From Amycolatopsis echigonensis (GTDB lineage Bacteria; Actinomycetota; Actinomycetes; Mycobacteriales; Pseudonocardiaceae), in assembly GCF_014174495.1 (NCBI RefSeq), contig NZ_JACJHR010000002.1, positions 124,001 through 188,000 of the forward strand: a DNA stretch of 64,000 nucleotides. The letters run 5' to 3'. Both the position numbers and the translations under genes were made by a program. The notes beneath the pieces were generated by a model. That model made no database searches, was not told where the DNA came from, and was given only the letters and a program-made list of their open reading frames with translations. The number at the start of each line of letters is the position of its first letter. Within the stretch, counting starts at the first letter, position 1. Shown here piece after piece: positions 22,927 to 32,351 of this stretch.

Positions 22927-24603
22927 TCAGATGTCCAGCATGTACGGGACCTCGTCCTGGGCCCGCCCGCTCATCCACTCCCGCAGAGCCTTGGTCGCCA
23001 GCACGTCGTCCTCGTTGTACCGCAGCAACCGCTCGCGCTGGTCGTCGTCGGGGACCTCGCCGCCCATGCCGACCGCGTCCCGGTACCACCGCATCGACGC
23101 CTCGCCGCCGGCCTCCGGATCCCGCCAGGCGAACCCGGCCACCGGCGCGATCACCTTCAGCCCCTTGCCCCGCGAGCACAGGAACTGATCCGTCACGCTG
23201 CGGAAAAGGTCCACCCACTCGTCGGAGTCCACAAAGGACTGAATGGTGCGCTTCTCCGGGACCCCGGGGTACTCCCCGAACCTCTCGGCGGACCCGAACA
23301 GCCACCGGTTCTCCGCGAGCGCGTTGTAGCAATACGCCCGGAAAGTCAGCCCGGCGGCCAGAGTCCGCTCCCGCACGTCGGTGAACCAAGCCCAGAACTC
23401 GGCGAACGAACGCGCCTCGTCCACCGTCGGCAACGGCTCCCAGGTCGCGAACGCCCGATAGCCCCTCGGCACGCCGATGTCCACTCCGGACAGCAGCGTC
23501 CCCCACAGATAAGCCCCGGAATCGCCGAAACTCTCCATGTCCACGTCGACCTCGACGTCCGCGCGCGGCACCTCGACCGTCGGCGTGCGGCGCACCACCG
23601 TCAGATCCGCCAGCCACGCCCTGGCCAGCATGATCGCGTCCGAGAACGTGCCGCCGGTCCAGTTCATCGGCGGCGGCTCGGCGGCCGGGTCCAGCGCGGC
23701 CAGCTTGTCCACAGTGGACACTCCGACGCGGCGCAGCTCGCCCGCGTCCTCACCGCGCACCACCAGGCTCACGTCGCGGGTTTCGGTGAGCACGACCTCG
23801 CAGGTGGCCCAGAACGGACACCTCCGGCACTCCAGCACTCGCGAAGGCGCGGCCAGCGCTTCGGCACCGGTCGCGGCCGCCGTCGCCACGGCGAGCCGGT
23901 CCTCGAACCGCGCGTCGTATTCGTCCAGCGCGCTGCGGCCGCCCGGCCAGGTGCCCGCGGTGAGGTCGTGCCATACGACGACGTCAGCGTCGAGACCGAT
24001 CACGCCGCCGAGCGCGCGCCCCGCCGCCGCTTTGCCGTACGTCTCCAGCATTCGCCGCAGATGCGCGAGCCGCAGCTGGTCCCGCGGCTGCGAACGCACC
24101 TTGCGCAGTTCGTCCGGCGAACGGCGCGCCGGGTCCAGCTCCGTCATCGCGGTGGTGGGAGCGCCCTGGCCGCGGTCGGTGATCCGGTGCCGGACCACCA
24201 GCACCGGCACGTATCCGTCGCCGACGCGCACCAGCAGGTCGATGCCGCCGCGCCGGTGCCCGACCGGGTCGGCGGGCAGCAGGGCACCCCAGATGTACTG
24301 CGTGCCCTCGCCGAACGCCTGCTCGGTGAGCCGCACCCGCTCGCCCGCGGGCAGGGTGCGCGGCACCCGCGCCCAGGTCGCGTCCGGCCCTGACGCCGCG
24401 ACCAGCTGTTCGAGGATTTCCTCGCGGTGCGCGGTCGCGTCGTCGATGCGCTGCTGCGCGGTCGGATCCGGCGGCGGCAGCGGCACGTCGCGCATCGCCG
24501 GGTCGTGTTCCAGGTGCACCCGGCGGCGGCAACGGCTCACCGCTCCCGCGTCGAGCAACACCTCGTCTCCCATAGCGATCACAATAGATCGTGGGTACGA
24601 CAT
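22927..24603 (-). CDS. TM0106-family RecB-like nuclease with RNase H-like exonuclease domain
   Basis: The 558-residue product has an N-terminal RecB/Cas4-like part with four Cys arranged as in Fe-S nucleases: Cys25, then Cys259, Cys262 and Cys268 in LECRRCPFWATC. The C-terminal half is a predicted RNase H-like (DEDD-type) 3'-5' exonuclease with VDVDMES near residue 355, AYCYNALAENRWL and a final RYNEDDVLATKAL. The RecB-type centre keeps GGIDLL but reads VLVVRHR where an ExK/DxK is expected, so that site may be inactive. Role: DNA or RNA processing, not defined for the family. An alternative ATG lies 30 bases downstream at MGDEV; I kept the longer start because CGGGGA precedes it. Confidence 0.82.
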   Translation of the reverse strand: MSYPRSIVIAMGDEVLLDAGAVSRCRRRVHLEHDPAMRDVPLPPPDPTAQQRIDDATAHREEILEQLVAASGPDATWARVPRTLPAGERVRLTEQAFGEGTQYIWGALLPADPVGHRRGGIDLLVRVGDGYVPVLVVRHRITDRGQGAPTTAMTELDPARRSPDELRKVRSQPRDQLRLAHLRRMLETYGKAAAGRALGGVIGLDADVVVWHDLTAGTWPGGRSALDEYDARFEDRLAVATAAATGAEALAAPSRVLECRRCPFWATCEVVLTETRDVSLVVRGEDAGELRRVGVSTVDKLAALDPAAEPPPMNWTGGTFSDAIMLARAWLADLTVVRRTPTVEVPRADVEVDVDMESFGDSGAYLWGTLLSGVDIGVPRGYRAFATWEPLPTVDEARSFAEFWAWFTDVRERTLAAGLTFRAYCYNALAENRWLFGSAERFGEYPGVPEKRTIQSFVDSDEWVDLFRSVTDQFLCSRGKGLKVIAPVAGFAWRDPEAGGEASMRWYRDAVGMGGEVPDDDQRERLLRYNEDDVLATKALREWMSGRAQDEVPYMLDI

Positions 24604-24679
24604 TCCCCGCGCGAGCCGACATGCCCGTCACGTCGGGGACCAGTAAGTTCATGCGGAGAAGGCGTGGGAGGTAACGGCC

Positions 24680-25159
24680 ATGGCGCGCAAGGCCAAGCAG
24701 GACAAGGCCAAGCAGGACGAGGGTGAAGCCCGGATCACCCCGAAGAAGGCGAAGAACGCGGTCGCGGTGGCCAAGGTGCTCGGACCGGCGGTGCTGCCGG
24801 TGCTAGCGCCGTACGCGGTCCGCGCGGCGGGCGCGGCGCGGGAGGCGTACGACCGCTACCAGGCCCGCAAGCTGGGCGTCGCCGTCGACCAGCTCGGCGA
24901 GTACACCGGCCGCGGCGCGGGGCTGCACGCCCGGATCGCGGGTCTCGTGCAGGGACTGGGCGAGCTGAAGAAGTCGGCGAAGGCGACCGACGCGGACCAG
25001 AAGTTCGCCGCCGAAACGCAGTCGACGCTGGAGCAGCTGTCGGCCACGGTGCGCGCCGCCGAGCGCATGCCCGCGGCTCGGCGCAAGGCCGCGCACCGCG
25101 CGGTGACCGGCGAACTCGAGCGGCTCGAAGACCAGCTGCTGCACCGTTTGGGCATCTGA
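24680..25159 (+). CDS. DUF6474-like family protein
   Basis: This 159-residue basic protein begins with a Lys-rich tail (MARKAKQDKAKQDEGEARIT), then PKKAKNAVAVAKVLGPAVLPVLAPYAVRAAGAAREAYDRY, a weakly hydrophobic pair of helices. A helical C-terminal half with Arg/Ala/Glu (RMPAARRKAAHRAVTGELERLEDQLLHRL) follows. This matches actinobacterial proteins annotated DUF6474; their function is unknown. It could associate with the membrane by the Ala/Val-rich stretch but lacks a clear transmembrane helix. GGGAGG precedes the ATG. It is divergent from the nuclease gene, with 76 bases between the two starts, and ends at a strong terminator shared with the osmoprotectant operon. Confidence 0.75.
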   Translation: MARKAKQDKAKQDEGEARITPKKAKNAVAVAKVLGPAVLPVLAPYAVRAAGAAREAYDRYQARKLGVAVDQLGEYTGRGAGLHARIAGLVQGLGELKKSAKATDADQKFAAETQSTLEQLSATVRAAERMPAARRKAAHRAVTGELERLEDQLLHRLGI

Positions 25160-25165
25160 AAAGCC

Positions 25166-25203
25166 GAGAAGGGCCTCTTGAGCGAACTCAAGGGGCCCTT
25201 CTC
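25166..25203. terminator. 17-bp hairpin with CGAA tetraloop
   Basis: GAGAAGGGCCTCTTGAG pairs with CTCAAGGGGCCCTTCTC with one G-U wobble, closed by CGAA. It lies between convergent genes and ends both transcripts. Confidence 0.85.
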
Positions 25204-25218
25204 CGCTGCCTGCCCGCG

Positions 25219-26190
25219 CTACTTGATGAAGCCCTTCTGGAGCATCCAGTCGTGCGCGACGGTGCCGGCGTCCTTGCCGTCCACGTCGACCTTCTTGCAC
25301 AGCTCGACCATCTGCTTGTTGTCGAGCGCCGCCGCCACCTTCTCCAGCGGACCGCGGATGTCCGGGTGCTGGTTCAGGAACTCCGTGCGCAGTGTCGCCG
25401 CCGCGTTGTACTGCGGGAACGCCTTCTTGTCGTCGTCGAGCACGCGCAGGTTGAGCCCGGAGATCCGGCCGTCGGTGGTGAACACCTCGCCGACCGGACA
25501 GGTGCCGTTGGCCACCGCCGAGTAGATGGTGCCGATCCCGAAGTTCTCGATCTTCGGGTTCTTGAACCCGTACGCCTTGACCGCCGCCGGGAACCCGTCC
25601 TGGCGGCTGGTGAACTCCGTCTCCAGGCAGAACCGGTTCTGGTCCGGATGCGAGGCGAGGAATTTCGCCAGGTCCGAGTTGGACTTGAGGTTGTTCTTCG
25701 CCGCGTACGCCTCGGTGGTGGCGAACGCGTACTGGTCGTTGAGCGGCGAGTAGTTCAGCCAGGTGACGCCGTACTTCTCCGCGTCCGCCTTCTTCGTGGC
25801 CTCGTACTGCGCCTTCTCCCCGCCCGGCACCGGCAGTTCGTTGCCCTGGTAGTTGATCCAGCCGGTGCCGGTGTACTCCCAGGTCACGTCGGTCTGGCCG
25901 TTGAGCAGCGCCTGCCGCGACGAGTTCGACCCCTTGATGTCGGTGAGGTCGATGACGTCCGCGCCCGCCGCGCTCAGCGCCATTTCGGCCATGTAGCCGA
26001 GGATGATGTTCTCGGTGAAGTCCTTCGACCCGACGACCACCCGCACGCCCTGCAGCGACGGGATCGGCCGGATCGAACCCGGTTCGATCTTGAACGGGAT
26101 CGAGGTGTTGACGTCGAGGCCGCACGCCGAGAGCGTCCCGGCGAGCAGGGCCGCGCCGACCAGCGCGCCCGCTTTTTTCAGGACCTTCAT
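25219..26190 (-). CDS. Osmoprotectant ABC importer, substrate-binding lipoprotein (OpuC/ProX type)
   Basis: The 323-residue product has a lipoprotein signal ending LLAGTLSAC, with lipidation expected at that Cys, so it is tethered outside the membrane. The mature part follows the OpuAC/glycine-betaine-binding fold: VRVVVGSKDFTENIILGYMAEMAL at the start, DVTWEYTGTGWINYQG, and later IGTIYSAVANGTCPVGEVFTTDGRI. Aromatic residues in such proteins form the cage for quaternary ammonium ligands (glycine betaine, choline, carnitine). It is the last gene of a four-gene operon and shares one base with the preceding permease gene (TGATG). The ligand is by family; gene order permease-ATPase-permease-binding protein is usual for choline/betaine importers. 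Confidence 0.92.
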   Translation of the reverse strand: MKVLKKAGALVGAALLAGTLSACGLDVNTSIPFKIEPGSIRPIPSLQGVRVVVGSKDFTENIILGYMAEMALSAAGADVIDLTDIKGSNSSRQALLNGQTDVTWEYTGTGWINYQGNELPVPGGEKAQYEATKKADAEKYGVTWLNYSPLNDQYAFATTEAYAAKNNLKSNSDLAKFLASHPDQNRFCLETEFTSRQDGFPAAVKAYGFKNPKIENFGIGTIYSAVANGTCPVGEVFTTDGRISGLNLRVLDDDKKAFPQYNAAATLRTEFLNQHPDIRGPLEKVAAALDNKQMVELCKKVDVDGKDAGTVAHDWMLQKGFIK

Positions 26191-26965
26191 CAGCGCAGTC
26201 CCTTCGGTCCGAAGTACTGCTCGGCGACCGCGCCCAGCCAGTCCACCAGCAGCGCCAGCGCGACGGCCAGCACCGAACCGGTGATCAGCACCTTCGTGAG
26301 GTTGAGCTTGTAGCCGGTGTCGATCAGGAGCCCGAACCCTCCGGCGTTGACGAACATGCCGAACGTCGCGGTGCCGACCGCCAGCACGAGCGACGTGCGC
26401 AGGCCGGCCAGGATCAGCGGGACGGCGAGCGGGAATTCCACCCGCCACAGCACCTTCGACGCCGACATCCCGATGCCGCGGCCGGCGTCGATCAGCGACG
26501 GGTCCACCTGCTGGATGCCGACCATCGTGTTGCGCAGCACCGGGAGCAGCGAATAGAACGCCAGCGGCAGCGCGGCGACCCAGAGCCCGCCGACCGCGCC
26601 GGTGAAGATGAACCACAGCACCAGCACGCCCAGCGCGGGCGCGGCCTGACCGATGTTCGCGATCGCCAGGAAGACCGGCGCGAGCCATTTCGCCCACGGC
26701 CGGGTCACGACGATGCCGAGCGGCACCGCCACCAGCACCACGATCGCGGTGACCACGAGGGTCATCGCCACGTGGTCGCGCAGCGCGGTGAGCAGCGATT
26801 CGGCGTTGAGGGTTTCCTTTTCGGTCGCGGTGAGCCCGCTGGCGAACACCCAGGCGAGCGTGGCCGCGACGATCAGCACGACCGCGGCGGGCTGGGCGAA
26901 CAGCCGGACGCGTTCCGCGCGGCGAGAGCCTGACTCGGTACTGAAACCGGTATCGACGGCAGCGG

Positions 26966-26969
<4 letters not shown>
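26190..26969 (-). CDS. Osmoprotectant ABC importer permease (second)
   Basis: The 259-residue protein has about six membrane helices. The conserved cytoplasmic loop that contacts the ATPase is visible as DAGRGIGMSASKVLWRVEFPLAVPLILAGLR, the EAA-like motif of the OpuCB/ProW branch, together with LAFYSLLPVLRNTMVGIQQVDPS before it. A polar N-terminal tail precedes the first helix. It pairs with the first permease of the operon to form a heterodimeric channel. The stop overlaps the binding protein start by one base, and its start overlaps the ATPase stop by four. Confidence 0.92.
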
Positions 26970-28163
<1,194 letters not shown>

Positions 28164-28177
<14 letters not shown>

Positions 28178-28811
28178 CCCTAGAAATGGTGAATCGCTTG
28201 ATCAGGACGTAGATGCCGTCGAGCACCAGCGCGAGGATGACGACGCCGACGGTGCCGGTGAGGGCCTGGTTGAGGGAGTTCGTGCTCCCGGCGTTGGTGA
28301 GGCCGGAGAAGACCTCCGCGCCGAGGCCGGGTCCCTTGGCGTAGGCCGCGATCACCGCGATGCCCATCAGCATCTGGGTGGCGACCCGCATGCCGGTGAG
28401 GATCGCCGGCCAGGCCAGCCGCAGTTCGACCCGGGTGAGCACGGACAGCCTGCTCATCCCGATGCCGCGGGCGGCGTCGGTGATCGCCGGGTCGACCGCG
28501 TCGAGGCCGACGATCGTGTTGCGGACGATGGGCAGCAGGCCGTACAGCACGAGCGCGATCACCGCGGTGGTGGAGCCGAGGCCCGACAGCGGGATCAGCA
28601 GACCCAGCAGGGCGAACGACGGGACGGTGAGGATCGTGCTGGCCAGTGCCGTGGCGACGGCGGAGCCGATGGGGCTGCGATAGACGGCGATGCCGATCAG
28701 CACGCCCAGGATCGCGGCGAGGATCGTGCACTGCACGACCATGCTGGTGTGCAGCCACGCCTGGAGCAGCAGCCTTCCCCACCGGTCCGAGATGTACTCG
28801 AAGAGGTTCAT
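28164..28811 (-). CDS. Osmoprotectant ABC importer permease (first)
   Basis: The 215-residue protein has five to six membrane helices and the conserved ATPase-contact loop DAARGIGMSRLSVLTRVELRLAWPAILTGMR, preceded by LYGLLPIVRNTIVGLDAVDP. This is the shorter permease partner typical of OpuC-type importers. I chose the ATG at MNLFEYISDRWGRLL because GGGAG lies upstream and the first helix begins at the usual distance; an earlier in-frame ATG would run into a direct-repeat regulatory region. It is the first gene of the operon. Confidence 0.92.
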
Positions 28812-28882
28812 CCGTATTCGTTCTCCCGCCAGCTCGCGAGCCCCGGACGTCACCCGTTCGGAGTAGCCCATCAGTCGGCAGG

Positions 28883-28938
28883 GTGACTACCCAGAACGGA
28901 TACGGTCGAAACCCCCACTTCTCGGTTGTGACTACCCA
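28883..28938. promoter_or_regulatory. Two direct repeats GTGACTACCCA upstream of the osmoprotectant operon
   Basis: Identical 11-mers at 28883-28893 and 28928-28938 are spaced 45 bases apart; the first also forms GGGT-GACT-ACCC. They lie between the divergent osmoprotectant operon and the 29092 gene, so they may bind a shared regulator. A CACCTG...CAGGTG hairpin lies further right, around 29019-29041. Confidence 0.35.
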
Positions 28939-29091
28939 CCGTTTCGCATCAGCCAGGGGTCGGCAACCGAAGCACCCGGCTCCACCGAACGGTTTTTACC
29001 GGATCGAGACCCGCCCACCTGTGCGTTTTCCGCAGGTGCTCACCATTCGGGACGCTTCAGTCACCCAGCGGAGTGCCGTTAAGCTGCCCGA

Positions 29092-29637
29092 ATGAGCACT
29101 CCGGCCCGGCACCGCGGCGCACTCGCCGCTGTCCGCGGCGGACTGCTCGCTTTGAGCTCCGCGTCACTCGCCGTCACCGCACACGCGGCCGCCGACGGCG
29201 GGCTGCCGGATCCCGCGCTCACCCTCCTGCTGACCGGCCTCCTCGGCTGGATCGCCACCGCGCTCGCCGGCCGGGCACGCGGACCGCTCGGCACCGTCGT
29301 CGTGCTCGGCGGCGGTCAGCTGGTCATGCACCTGGTGCTGACGACGCTCGCCGGGCACGAGCCGAGCGGTGCGGCGGCCGCGCCGGACGGCTGGGCGATG
29401 ACCGCGGCGCACGCCGTCGCGACCCTGCTCACCGCGCTGGTGCTGGCGCGGGCGGACGCGATGCTGCTCGCGGTGCTGCACGTACTGCGGGTGATCCTCC
29501 CGCTGCTGGTCCGGCCGTTGCCGGTGCCGGTGGCGGCAGCTGGGGTCGCGCGACCGCGGGCAGCCGGGACGGTGCCGTTGCTGACGGTTGACCTGCGGCG
29601 CGTGCGCGGGCGGCGCGGGCCGCCTGGGTGTTCCTGA
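29092..29637 (+). CDS. Small multi-pass membrane protein at head of copper operon
   Basis: The 181-residue protein has about four hydrophobic segments (LAAVRGGLLALSSASLAVTAHAA, LTLLLTGLLGWIATALAG, GTVVVLGGGQLVMHLVLTTLAG and a later LLTALVLARADAMLLAVLHVL). A basic Pro/Arg tail follows. It contains His residues in the membrane (QLVMHLVLTTLAGHE) that could touch copper or heme. Proteins of this kind often sit next to ycnI in actinomycetes, but I do not know a defined function. The ATG has no clear ribosome binding site. It precedes ycnI by 104 bases on the same strand and is probably in its operon. Confidence 0.75.
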   Translation: MSTPARHRGALAAVRGGLLALSSASLAVTAHAAADGGLPDPALTLLLTGLLGWIATALAGRARGPLGTVVVLGGGQLVMHLVLTTLAGHEPSGAAAAPDGWAMTAAHAVATLLTALVLARADAMLLAVLHVLRVILPLLVRPLPVPVAAAGVARPRAAGTVPLLTVDLRRVRGRRGPPGCS

Positions 29638-29741
29638 ACTTCTCGTGAGCGTCGATCCCCGTGATCGCCGCTGACCACTCCCTTTCCTCTTTCCGGCGCA
29701 GGCCCTTGCCTCCGTCGGCTCATCCCTGTTCAGGAGCACTT

Positions 29742-30491
29742 GTGTCCCACCATGTCTTCCGTCGCGCCGGCGTGCTCGCCGCGACCGTCGCCGCCACCGG
29801 CCTGCTCGGCGCCGGCATCGCGTCCGCGCACGTGACCGCCAACGTCTACGGCGACCAGCCGGCCAAGGGCGGCTACGGCACGATCTTCTTCCGCGTCCCG
29901 AACGAGGACGCGAAGCTCGGGACCGTCAAGGTCGAGATCGACGTCAAACCGGACTACGGCATCGGCAACATCCGCACCAAGCCGATCCCCGGCTGGACCG
30001 CCGAGGTCACCAAGTCGAAGCTGCCGCAGCCGGTGACCACCGCGTCCGGCACGAAGATCACCGAGGCGGTCACGAAGGTCGTCTGGACCGCGCAGCCGGG
30101 CACGAAGATCGGCTCCACCGAGTTCCAGGAGTTCGAGATCAGCGGCGGCCCGCTGCCGGCGAATGTCGACCAGCTCGAATTCCCGGCCGTCCAGACCTAC
30201 GAGGGTGGCAAAGTGGTGGACTGGAACCAGCCCACCCCGCCCAGCGGCGAGGAGCCGGAGCACCCGACCCCGACGATCAAGCTCGCCGCCGCCGAATCCT
30301 CGGAGCACGGCGGCCACGCGCAGACCACCGCCGCCGGGGAGAACGCCGAAGCCGCGTCGGCGTCGGACGACACGGCGCGCTGGCTCGGCGGGGCCGGACT
30401 CGTCGTCGGCGCGCTCGGACTCGGCGTCGGCGCGGGCGCGGTGCTGCGTTCCCGCCGCCCGGCCACCGGAAAGACCGAAGGAACCAAGTAA
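29742..30491 (+). CDS. ycnI: YcnI-like (DUF1775) copper-binding membrane-anchored protein
   Basis: The 249-residue protein has a signal peptide (VFRRAGVLAATVAATGLLGAG) cleaved so that the mature chain begins HVTANVY, the N-terminal His used by YcnI proteins in a copper-binding monohistidine brace. The DUF1775 domain follows (TIFFRVPNEDAKLGTVKVEID, then FEISGGPLPANVDQLEFPAVQTYEGG). A C-terminal membrane helix (GGAGLVVGALGLGVGAGAVL) anchors it outside the cell. Role in family: periplasmic/extracellular copper metallochaperone. I chose the GTG because CAGGAG lies five bases upstream. The stop shares a base with an ATG at 30491, but the real copC start is likely 100 bases further on. Confidence 0.93.
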   Translation: MSHHVFRRAGVLAATVAATGLLGAGIASAHVTANVYGDQPAKGGYGTIFFRVPNEDAKLGTVKVEIDVKPDYGIGNIRTKPIPGWTAEVTKSKLPQPVTTASGTKITEAVTKVVWTAQPGTKIGSTEFQEFEISGGPLPANVDQLEFPAVQTYEGGKVVDWNQPTPPSGEEPEHPTPTIKLAAAESSEHGGHAQTTAAGENAEAASASDDTARWLGGAGLVVGALGLGVGAGAVLRSRRPATGKTEGTK

Positions 30492-30507
30492 TGCGTACTG
30501 TGCCGAT

Positions 30508-30602
30508 CTTTACTCATCCGGCCACAGCCACGGCCGAATGGCTTCACAGCACGAGTTACGTGCCGCGCGGGGGTCGGCCTACTTTTGGCCGGATGAGTAA
30601 AG
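30508..30602. promoter_or_regulatory. 17-bp perfect inverted repeat that includes the copC start codon
   Basis: CTTTACTCATCCGGCCA (30508-30524) and TGGCCGGATGAGTAAAG (30586-30602) are exact reverse complements separated by 61 bases. The second arm contains the copC ATG and the bases where a ribosome binding site should be. In mRNA this would hide the start; as DNA it could be a two-site operator. Confidence 0.6.
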
Positions 30603-31156
30603 TGCTTCTCGCGCTGGCGATTTCCGGGGTGGCCCTGCTCGGCACGGCCACCCCGGCGCTGGCACACAACGTGCTGATCAACTCCGATCCGGCCAGCGGC
30701 GCGTCCGTCGCCAAGGGACCGGCGAAGGTCACGCTCACGTTCGACCAGTACGTGCAGAACGCCGACGTCAACCAGATCGCGGTGACCGGTCCGGACGGCA
30801 GCCAGTGGGCCGAGGGCCCGGTGACGGTGGAGAACAACGTGCTCAGCGCGCCGCTGCGGCCGCTCGGCCCGGCGGGCAAGTACACCGTCGGCTATCGGGT
30901 CCTCTCCGCCGACGGGCACCCGGTGTCCGGAGAGATCCCGTTCACCCTCACCACCGCGGGCAACGGCACGCCGGCCAAGGGCGCCGCGGCCAAGGCGGCC
31001 GGGGCTCCCGCCCAGTCGGCCCCGGCGGACTCCTCGTCGTCGAGCGGCGTGCCGATCTGGGTGTGGATCGCCGGTGCGGTGGTGCTGCTCGCGATCGGCC
31101 TCACCGTCGCGCTGCGCACCGGCCGCGATCCCGGATCGGACAAGGCGGACCAGTGA
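30593..31156 (+). CDS. copC: CopC-domain copper resistance protein
   Basis: The 187-residue protein has a signal peptide (MSKVLLALAISGVALLGTATPALA) and a mature chain beginning HNVLINSDPASGASV. The N-terminal His and the later DGHPVSG motif are the Cu(II) ligands of CopC. A linker rich in Ala/Ser follows, and a C-terminal helix (VPIWVWIAGAVVLLAIGLTVAL) anchors it externally. The ATG was chosen because the signal peptide starts there; an in-frame ATG at 30491 adds 34 residues whose codon usage is not that of a gene. The stop overlaps the next gene by four bases (GTGA). Confidence 0.93.
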   Translation: MSKVLLALAISGVALLGTATPALAHNVLINSDPASGASVAKGPAKVTLTFDQYVQNADVNQIAVTGPDGSQWAEGPVTVENNVLSAPLRPLGPAGKYTVGYRVLSADGHPVSGEIPFTLTTAGNGTPAKGAAAKAAGAPAQSAPADSSSSSGVPIWVWIAGAVVLLAIGLTVALRTGRDPGSDKADQ

Positions 31157-32181
31157 CGCGAGCCGAGACCACCTCCGCGGTCCGCTGGGCCACGCTCGCC
31201 TGCGTGGTCGTCGCGGGACTGCTGGGCGCGCTGATCGGCATCGCGCTCACCGCGTCCTCGCCCATTCCGGGCGTGGTGGAACCCAGCGAGGTGGTCTCGG
31301 CGGCCATCCCGATCGTGCGGGTGCTGCTGGATCTGGCGGCGGTCGCGACGATCGGGCTGGCCCTGCTGTCCGTTCTGGTCGGCTACGACCGGCCGAAGCT
31401 CACCGAACCGGTGATGCGCCGGGCTCGGCCCGCCGCCGTCGCCGCCGCGCTGATCTGGGCGGCGACCGCGGTGGTCGCGCTGATCCTGCAGACCGCGGAG
31501 TACAAACCGGGCAAGCGGATGCTGACCGCGGGCGACCTCGGCAGCTACATCGCCGAGGTCGGCGCGGGCAAGGCGCTGGTCATCGTCGCGGTGCTCGCGT
31601 TGCTGCACGCCGCGCTCGGGTTCGTCGCGTTGCGCAAGGGCGAGAAGGTGCCCGCCGAGGTGCGGGTGGGCCTGGGGATGTTCGCGCTGCTGCCGTTGCC
31701 GGTCACCGGCCACGCGTCGAACTGGGCCTATCACGACTACACGATGATCTCGATGGAGCTGCACGTGATGAGCGCGGTCGCCTGGTGCGGCGGCCTCGGC
31801 GCGATGATCGTGCTGCTCGCCGCCAACCGGACGCTGCTCGCGCACGCCCTGCCGCGGTTTTCGAAACTGGCGACGCTGTGCTTGGTGCTCTCCGCGGTGA
31901 CCGGTCTGTTCAACGGCATCGTGGAAATCCTGGCCAATCCGACAATTGGCTTCTGGGCCGGCGTCTTCACCACTCCGTACGGCCAGCTGATGCTGCTGAA
32001 GGTGCTGTGCACCGGCGCGATCGCGCTGCTGGCCGCCAACTTGCGGTGGCGGCTGATGCCGCGCATCGTGCGACACCAGCGGACGGCGCTCGCTTCGTGG
32101 GCCACGCTCGAACTGACCGTGATGGGCCTCGCCTTCGGGTTCGCCGTGGTGCTGACCCGGGCCCCGGTCGCGGTGTCCTGA
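31153..32181 (+). CDS. copD: CopD-family copper/heme membrane protein
   Basis: The 342-residue protein has about eight membrane helices. The CopD domain region carries conserved His positions in GHASNWAYHD and MELHVMSAVAWCGG, the core of the family, which is thought to move copper across the membrane with CopC and YcnI. It is the last gene of the operon and overlaps copC by four bases. Length is that of a CopD domain without a cytochrome-c oxidase-assembly fusion. The direction of transport is not settled for the family. Confidence 0.9.
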   Translation: MTRAETTSAVRWATLACVVVAGLLGALIGIALTASSPIPGVVEPSEVVSAAIPIVRVLLDLAAVATIGLALLSVLVGYDRPKLTEPVMRRARPAAVAAALIWAATAVVALILQTAEYKPGKRMLTAGDLGSYIAEVGAGKALVIVAVLALLHAALGFVALRKGEKVPAEVRVGLGMFALLPLPVTGHASNWAYHDYTMISMELHVMSAVAWCGGLGAMIVLLAANRTLLAHALPRFSKLATLCLVLSAVTGLFNGIVEILANPTIGFWAGVFTTPYGQLMLLKVLCTGAIALLAANLRWRLMPRIVRHQRTALASWATLELTVMGLAFGFAVVLTRAPVAVS

Positions 32182-32263
32182 CCGTCCAAGGTGACGGCGG
32201 GTAGCCGCAACTTGCACAATGGGACTAGCAGTACGCTAACTGGGGCGATCTGCCGGACCGAAT

Positions 32264-32281
32264 TATCGCTGCGCAGCGATA
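32264..32281. repeat. 18-bp perfect palindrome in an A/T-richer gap
   Basis: TATCGCTGCGCAGCGATA reads the same on both strands with no spacer. It lies in the 170-base gap between convergent genes (copD and the phosphotransferase), a stretch with clearly lower G+C than its surroundings and no convincing coding frame. It could be a protein-binding site or part of a terminator. Confidence 0.5.
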
Positions 32282-32351
32282 CCTCGTCAGCCATCGACGG
32301 AAAGCGGCGAACGGTCATCTGCAGTCGGCGAATGCACGTGCAGAATCCTGC

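Noticed and set aside
30491-30592. ATG at 30491 as the copC start, overlapping the ycnI stop
   Set aside because: The 34 added codons do not follow the G/C third-position bias, and the signal peptide starts exactly at 30593. It could still matter for coupling.
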